Shown here: positions 47,510 through 50,712 of the stretch, in pieces
Numbering within the stretch: position 1 is the stretch's first letter
Layout: each line of letters starts with the position of its first letter
Origin: Defluviicoccus sp.
Lineage (GTDB): Bacteria; Pseudomonadota; Alphaproteobacteria; MPNO01
Direction of reading: 5' to 3'
DNA: 50,712 nucleotides
Assembly (NCBI GenBank): GCA_028820505.1
Contig: JAPPIT010000141.1
Span: 60,924 to 111,635 of the forward strand
The notes under the pieces: generated by a model
The model's input: only the letters and a program-made list of their open reading frames with translations
Databases searched by the model: none
What the model was told of the DNA's origin: nothing
Position numbers and translations under genes: made by a program

Positions 47510-48523
47510 TCAAATCCGCGCCCGGCGGCTCGCGTGCAGGGCGTAGACCGCGAGGCTGAGCAGGACCACGCCGCCCGCCTGGTGGAGCGAAGCGGCGGCG
47601 AGCGGCACGCCGAGCAGCAGGGTCGCCACGCCGAGCCCGGCCTGGAGGATGCCCGTTACGGCGAGGAGATCGAACGCCAGGCGCTGGCCCTGCGGCAGCC
47701 GGCGGACCCGCCACCAGAGCGCGAGGATCGCCGCGAGAACGAGCATCGCGAGCCAGCGGTGGACGAGCTGGACGGTCACCGGGTTGCCGGTCAGGTCGGC
47801 GGCCCAGGGCGCCATCGAGAAGGCTTCCCGGGGGACAAGGCGGCCGTCCATCAGCGGGAAGGTCGGATGGATATGACCCGCATCGAGTCCGGCGACGAAC
47901 GCGCCCCAGATCGCGGTGAGCGCGATCCCCGCGATTACGAGGCCGATATGCGCGTCCAATGCACCCTGTCCCCCGCGCTCTTGCGTCAGTCCCAACGCCA
48001 GCCAGAAGAGCCAGGCGTAGACCGCGAGCGCCAGGAAAAGGTGCGCCGCGAGCCGGTAGTGGCTGACTTCCGGCCGGTCGACCAGCCCGCTCTGCACCAT
48101 GTACCAGCCCAGCGCGCCCTGCCCCGCGCCGAGCAGGAAGGCGAGGAACAGCCCGATCCCCAGCCGGCGCCCGATCCGCCCGCGCACTGCGAACCAGACG
48201 GCCGGCACGGCGAAGACGACACCGATCAGGCGACCCCAGAGGCGATGGAGATATTCGAGCCAGAAGATCGAACGGAAGTCGTCGACCGTCATCCAGAAAT
48301 TGACGCGCCTGAACTCCGGCGTCTCGCGATAAAGGGCGAAGACCGCCTCCCACCCGGCGGCGTCGAGCGGCGGCAGCCAGCCGGTGACCGGCTGCCAGGT
48401 GACCATCGAGAGCCCCGACCCGGTGAGCCGGGTCAACCCGCCCAGCACCACCATCGCGAAGATCGCCGCGCAGCAGATATAGAGCCACAGCGCGACCGCG
48501 CGGTCGGTCTCGCGGGCGGGCAT
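47510..48523 (-). CDS. ctaA: Heme A synthase (CtaA/COX15)
   Basis: 337 residues with about eight membrane helices. The family signature GGLTRLTGSGLSMVTWQPVTG (28-48) is intact, and conserved histidines occur in LEYLHRLWGR (His93), SHYRLAAHL, LVHRWLAM and LHQAGG, those expected to bind the two hemes. The enzyme oxidises the methyl group of heme O to a formyl group, giving heme A for aa3-type cytochrome oxidase. The long alphaproteobacterial/mitochondrial type is seen, not the short Bacillus type. The upstream TerB-like gene stops 17 bases before the start. An internal loop rich in charged residues faces the cytoplasm. Confidence 0.95.
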   Translation of the reverse strand: MPARETDRAVALWLYICCAAIFAMVVLGGLTRLTGSGLSMVTWQPVTGWLPPLDAAGWEAVFALYRETPEFRRVNFWMTVDDFRSIFWLEYLHRLWGRLIGVVFAVPAVWFAVRGRIGRRLGIGLFLAFLLGAGQGALGWYMVQSGLVDRPEVSHYRLAAHLFLALAVYAWLFWLALGLTQERGGQGALDAHIGLVIAGIALTAIWGAFVAGLDAGHIHPTFPLMDGRLVPREAFSMAPWAADLTGNPVTVQLVHRWLAMLVLAAILALWWRVRRLPQGQRLAFDLLAVTGILQAGLGVATLLLGVPLAAASLHQAGGVVLLSLAVYALHASRRARI

Positions 48524-48540
48524 CGCGCGCGCCCGGGGAC

Positions 48541-48945
48541 TCAGGGCGTCATGTGGCGCGCCCGCGCGCCGCGCTCGATCGCCGCCGCGGCCAGTCGGTC
48601 GATGGGAAGGCTCTGGGCGAGCATTTCGAGCAGGCGGAGCTCCTCCTGCGCGATCCTGCCGTCCGCCACCACGATCTCGCAGGCGACGGCATAGGCGGTC
48701 TCGCGCAACTTCTCCGGCAGGGCGTCCCGGATCGCGTCGAGCACGGTTTCGAGTCCGTCGTCGGCATTCAGAAGCTCCGCGCATTCGGCCGCCCTGTGGG
48801 CGAGCGTGTCGGTATCGAAGCCCTCGAACGCGGGCAGGCGTTCGACGATCTGCCCGATCCGGCGAAGCTCGGTATCGGTCATCTCGCGGTCGGCGGCGGA
48901 GGCGAGGACCATGGAATAGATCAATGCGCTGTGATGGTCGGTCAT
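48541..48945 (-). CDS. TerB-like (DUF533-type) helical protein
   Basis: 134 residues, all-helical. Acidic motifs in LASAADREMTDTELRRI and VADGRIAQEELRLLEML repeat the pattern DGxxxxxE seen in TerB and related tellurite-resistance proteins, which bind metal ions. No other ter gene is present, so tellurite resistance is not implied. It lies just upstream of ctaA on the same strand and its start is divergent from the gentisate dioxygenase-like gene by 146 bases. The role is unknown. Confidence 0.8.
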   Translation of the reverse strand: MTDHHSALIYSMVLASAADREMTDTELRRIGQIVERLPAFEGFDTDTLAHRAAECAELLNADDGLETVLDAIRDALPEKLRETAYAVACEIVVADGRIAQEELRLLEMLAQSLPIDRLAAAAIERGARARHMTP

Positions 48946-49091
48946 TCTCTCTCTCGAAGTGGCGCTGGCGCGCGACGCGCTAGCGGGCAGATATGCGCTT
49001 AAGGCGACGGGATCAAGGGACGCGGTTTCGGTTGGCCCCGGCGCCGGTTCGCGTCACAATCGCCCGCGTCCAGGCGGAACAGGAGGCGGCG

Positions 49092-50099
49092 ATGAACCGG
49101 CGCGTGGCCCTTTCCGATTTCCACGAGGCGATGAAGGCGGCGAACGTCGTCGCCCTCTGGGAGCTCGAGGACGCCACCAACGACCCGCCCGAGCCGCCCA
49201 ATATCTGGCGCTGGGAGACGCTGGAGCCGCTGCTCGAGACGGCGATCGAGGCAACCTCGATGAGCAACGCCGAGCGCCGGGTGCTGGTGCTCAACAACCC
49301 GGCGCTGCTGGAGTCCGGCCGCAGCCGGGGCTCCGGCCTCACGCTCGGCTTCAACCTGCAGGTCCTGATGCCGGGCGAGACCGCGCGCCCGCACCGCCAT
49401 TCGATGAACGCGCTCCGCTTCGTCATGGAGGGCGACGGCGCGACGACGATCGTCGACGGCAAGCCCTGTCCGATGGAGCCCGGCGACATGATCCTGACCC
49501 CGGGCTGGACCTGGCACGAGCATGTCCACGAGGGCGACGGGCGGATGATCTGGCTCGACGTGCTGGACGTGCCGTTCCATCACTATCTCGACACCGGCGA
49601 GTTCGAGCCCGGCCCGGCCCGCGACCTGCCCGACCTGCCGCCGGACGAGGCTTTCGCGGCGCCCGGGTTCGTGCCCGTCTCGGGCGCGGCGGACATGGCC
49701 TATTCGCCTTTGTTCCGCTACCCGTGGGAAACCGCGCGCCGGGCCCTGGCCGCGCTTCCGCCCGCTTCCGACGGCAGCCGCCGCATGCTCTACACCAACC
49801 CGCTCACCGGCGGCCCCACCATGGCGACGATGGAATGCTCGCTGCTCTCGCTGGCCCAGGGCCGGTGCACCCGCGCCTATCGCTCCAACAGCAACTCCGC
49901 CTTCATCGTCGTTGCCGGGGAGGGGAGCTCGGAGATCGGCGAAACCACGCTCGAATGGCGCAAGCACGACATCGTCTCCCTGCCGCACGGCCACTGGATC
50001 GGCCACACCGCGGAAACCGACGACGCCTGGCTGTTCGAGGTCTCCGACCGAGAGATGCTGAAGCGCCTGCACATCCTGCGCGACGAGTTCGCGGACTGA
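49092..50099 (+). CDS. Gentisate 1,2-dioxygenase-like double-cupin enzyme
   Basis: 335 residues, two cupin domains. The first (about 80-160) has the iron ligands His101 and His103 in PHRHSMNALRFVMEG and His142 in WTWHEH. The second (about 265-330), with GHWIGHTAETDDAWLFEVSD, is degenerate as usual. The N-terminal region with PPNIWRWETLEPLLETA is typical of gentisate/1-hydroxy-2-naphthoate dioxygenases, which open the ring of para-dihydroxy or 1-hydroxy-2-carboxy aromatics using Fe(II). AGGAGG lies 6 bases ahead of ATG 49092. No maleylpyruvate hydrolase or isomerase lies nearby in the window. Confidence 0.88.
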   Translation: MNRRVALSDFHEAMKAANVVALWELEDATNDPPEPPNIWRWETLEPLLETAIEATSMSNAERRVLVLNNPALLESGRSRGSGLTLGFNLQVLMPGETARPHRHSMNALRFVMEGDGATTIVDGKPCPMEPGDMILTPGWTWHEHVHEGDGRMIWLDVLDVPFHHYLDTGEFEPGPARDLPDLPPDEAFAAPGFVPVSGAADMAYSPLFRYPWETARRALAALPPASDGSRRMLYTNPLTGGPTMATMECSLLSLAQGRCTRAYRSNSNSAFIVVAGEGSSEIGETTLEWRKHDIVSLPHGHWIGHTAETDDAWLFEVSDREMLKRLHILRDEFAD

Positions 50100-50108
50100 A
50101 GCCGTGCC

Positions 50109-50678
50109 TCAATAGGGCCTGTCACCCAGCACCGTCGTCCGGTGCATCGTCCGGATGTCGGGCCAGGCGTAGCCGCCGGTCGCGTAATGGATCACGCAGC
50201 GGTTGTCCCACATCAGCAGATCGCCGTCCCGCCACTTGTTGAGGTAGACGAATTCCGGGCGGATCTGGTGGTCGAACAGGATGTCGAGCAACGGCTGGGC
50301 CTCCTCGTCCTCCATGCCCTCGATGCCGACGGTGAAGCGCGGCTGGACGTAGAGCGATTTCTCGCCGGTCGCCGGGTGAGTCCGGACGATCGGGTGCGAC
50401 ACCTCGGCGAAGCGCGCGCTCTGGCCGGCGTAGAACGCGGCCGCGTCCTTCCTGAGCGGCGAGATCTCGACCCGGGGGTTGACCAGCTTGCTGGGGTTGT
50501 GGATCGCGCGCCTGCCCTCGATCCTCGCCTTGATGTCCGCCGGCAGCGCGGCATAGGCACGGGTCATGCAGGCAAACGCGGTATCGCCGCCCTCGCGCGG
50601 CAGCCTCGCCGCCTGCAACAGGGTGCAGAGGCTCGGCGTCTCCTTGAACGACAGGTCGGTGTGCCTATCCTTTATCGC
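50109..50678 (-). pseudogene. TauD/TfdA-family dioxygenase, N-terminus missing at contig edge
   Basis: The readable part encodes the C-terminal about 185 residues of a Fe(II)/2-oxoglutarate dioxygenase. It begins within the metal motif as HTDLSFKETPS and ends with the distal site WDNRCVIHYATGGYAW and RTTVLGDRPY. Homology stops at the codon for His (50661-50663). The next codons do not continue the family sequence and an in-frame stop follows at 50679-50681. About 90 residues, half of the fold, are therefore missing. It is truncated either by the contig end or by a rearrangement, and no functional start is visible. It lies 9 bases from the gentisate-dioxygenase-like stop. Confidence 0.7.
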
Positions 50679-50712
50679 TCACGAGGCACTTGAAAGGTCG
50701 TGGAGGGTCGCT

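Noticed and set aside
48541-48945. Tellurite resistance operon
   Set aside because: Only one TerB-like gene is present; terC, terD, terE and the rest are missing.

Overview
The window is very GC-rich (high third-position GC in every gene, short gaps, many ATGA/GTGA stop-start overlaps) and reads as one contig from an alphaproteobacterium, probably an aerobic heterotroph. The grounds are sdhCDAB order and motifs, a ctaA heme A synthase of the type found with aa3 oxidases, two TRAP transporters, and a 37-bp inverted repeat of the 'ATGCCCGG...CCGGGCAT' type common in that class. The order or family cannot be fixed from the sequence. Both ends look damaged: the left end runs from a signal peptide into G/C homopolymer, and the right end breaks inside a TauD/TfdA-type gene exactly at its HxD motif.

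Layout. 339-4244 (+) is a coupled four-gene operon: PEP-mutase/isocitrate-lyase-family enzyme, FAD monooxygenase, TPP enzyme with fused and order-reversed domains, double NIPSNAP protein. 4269-6361 (-) is an amidase coupled to a short-chain dehydrogenase-like protein lacking its catalytic residues. 6464-8758 (+) is an orphan molybdenum hydroxylase large subunit. 8762-12128 (-) is sdhCDAB. 12260-13118 (+) is a DUF1778/GNAT toxin-antitoxin module with a clear promoter. 13164-14792 (-) is a CoA-ester lyase with a TPR protein. 14904-17192 (+) is a second orphan molybdenum hydroxylase subunit, convergent with an outer-membrane barrel gene (17189-18502, -). 18619-19300 (-) is a Phd-like antitoxin with a PIN toxin.

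19412-21696 (+) holds RidA, a TauD-like dioxygenase and a two-cluster ferredoxin-type protein related to reductive dehalogenase/QueG. 21693-22736 (-) is a luciferase-like monooxygenase. 22839-25014 (+) is a cupin / carboxymuconolactone-decarboxylase-like / zinc alcohol dehydrogenase operon. 25033-27428 (-) is a Baeyer-Villiger-type monooxygenase with a class I amidotransferase-like hydrolase. 27611-31961 (+) is a GlcF-like iron-sulfur protein, a vanillyl-alcohol-oxidase-family flavoprotein and an amidase. 31989-32522 (-) is a VOC protein, followed by a 583-bp non-coding stretch with palindromes and a REP-like element. 33106-35414 (-) is a CmcJ-type protein and a third amidase.

35548-39121 (+) is a TRAP transporter plus a heme-oxygenase-like diiron protein; 39128-42208 (-) is a second TRAP transporter, tail to tail with the first. 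42367-45826 (+) and 45841-47455 (-) carry two acyl-CoA-dehydrogenase-fold monooxygenase-like proteins, an M20-like protein with a degenerate metal site, a second luciferase-like protein and a SnoaL-like protein. 47510-48945 (-) is ctaA and a TerB-like gene, and 49092-50099 (+) is a gentisate 1,2-dioxygenase-like double cupin.

Apart from sdh and ctaA, nearly everything is accessory catabolism: oxygenases, flavoenzymes, amidases, ring-cleavage-type cupins and TRAP uptake. This suggests a region for oxidising imported aromatic or amide-containing organic acids. No one substrate can be named from the sequence, and no classical transcription factor gene was recognised. The most unusual candidates are the 339-4244 operon, the TRAP plus diiron-oxidase unit, the GlcF-like/VAO pairing, and two enzymes (SDR, M20) that keep their fold but not their catalytic residues.
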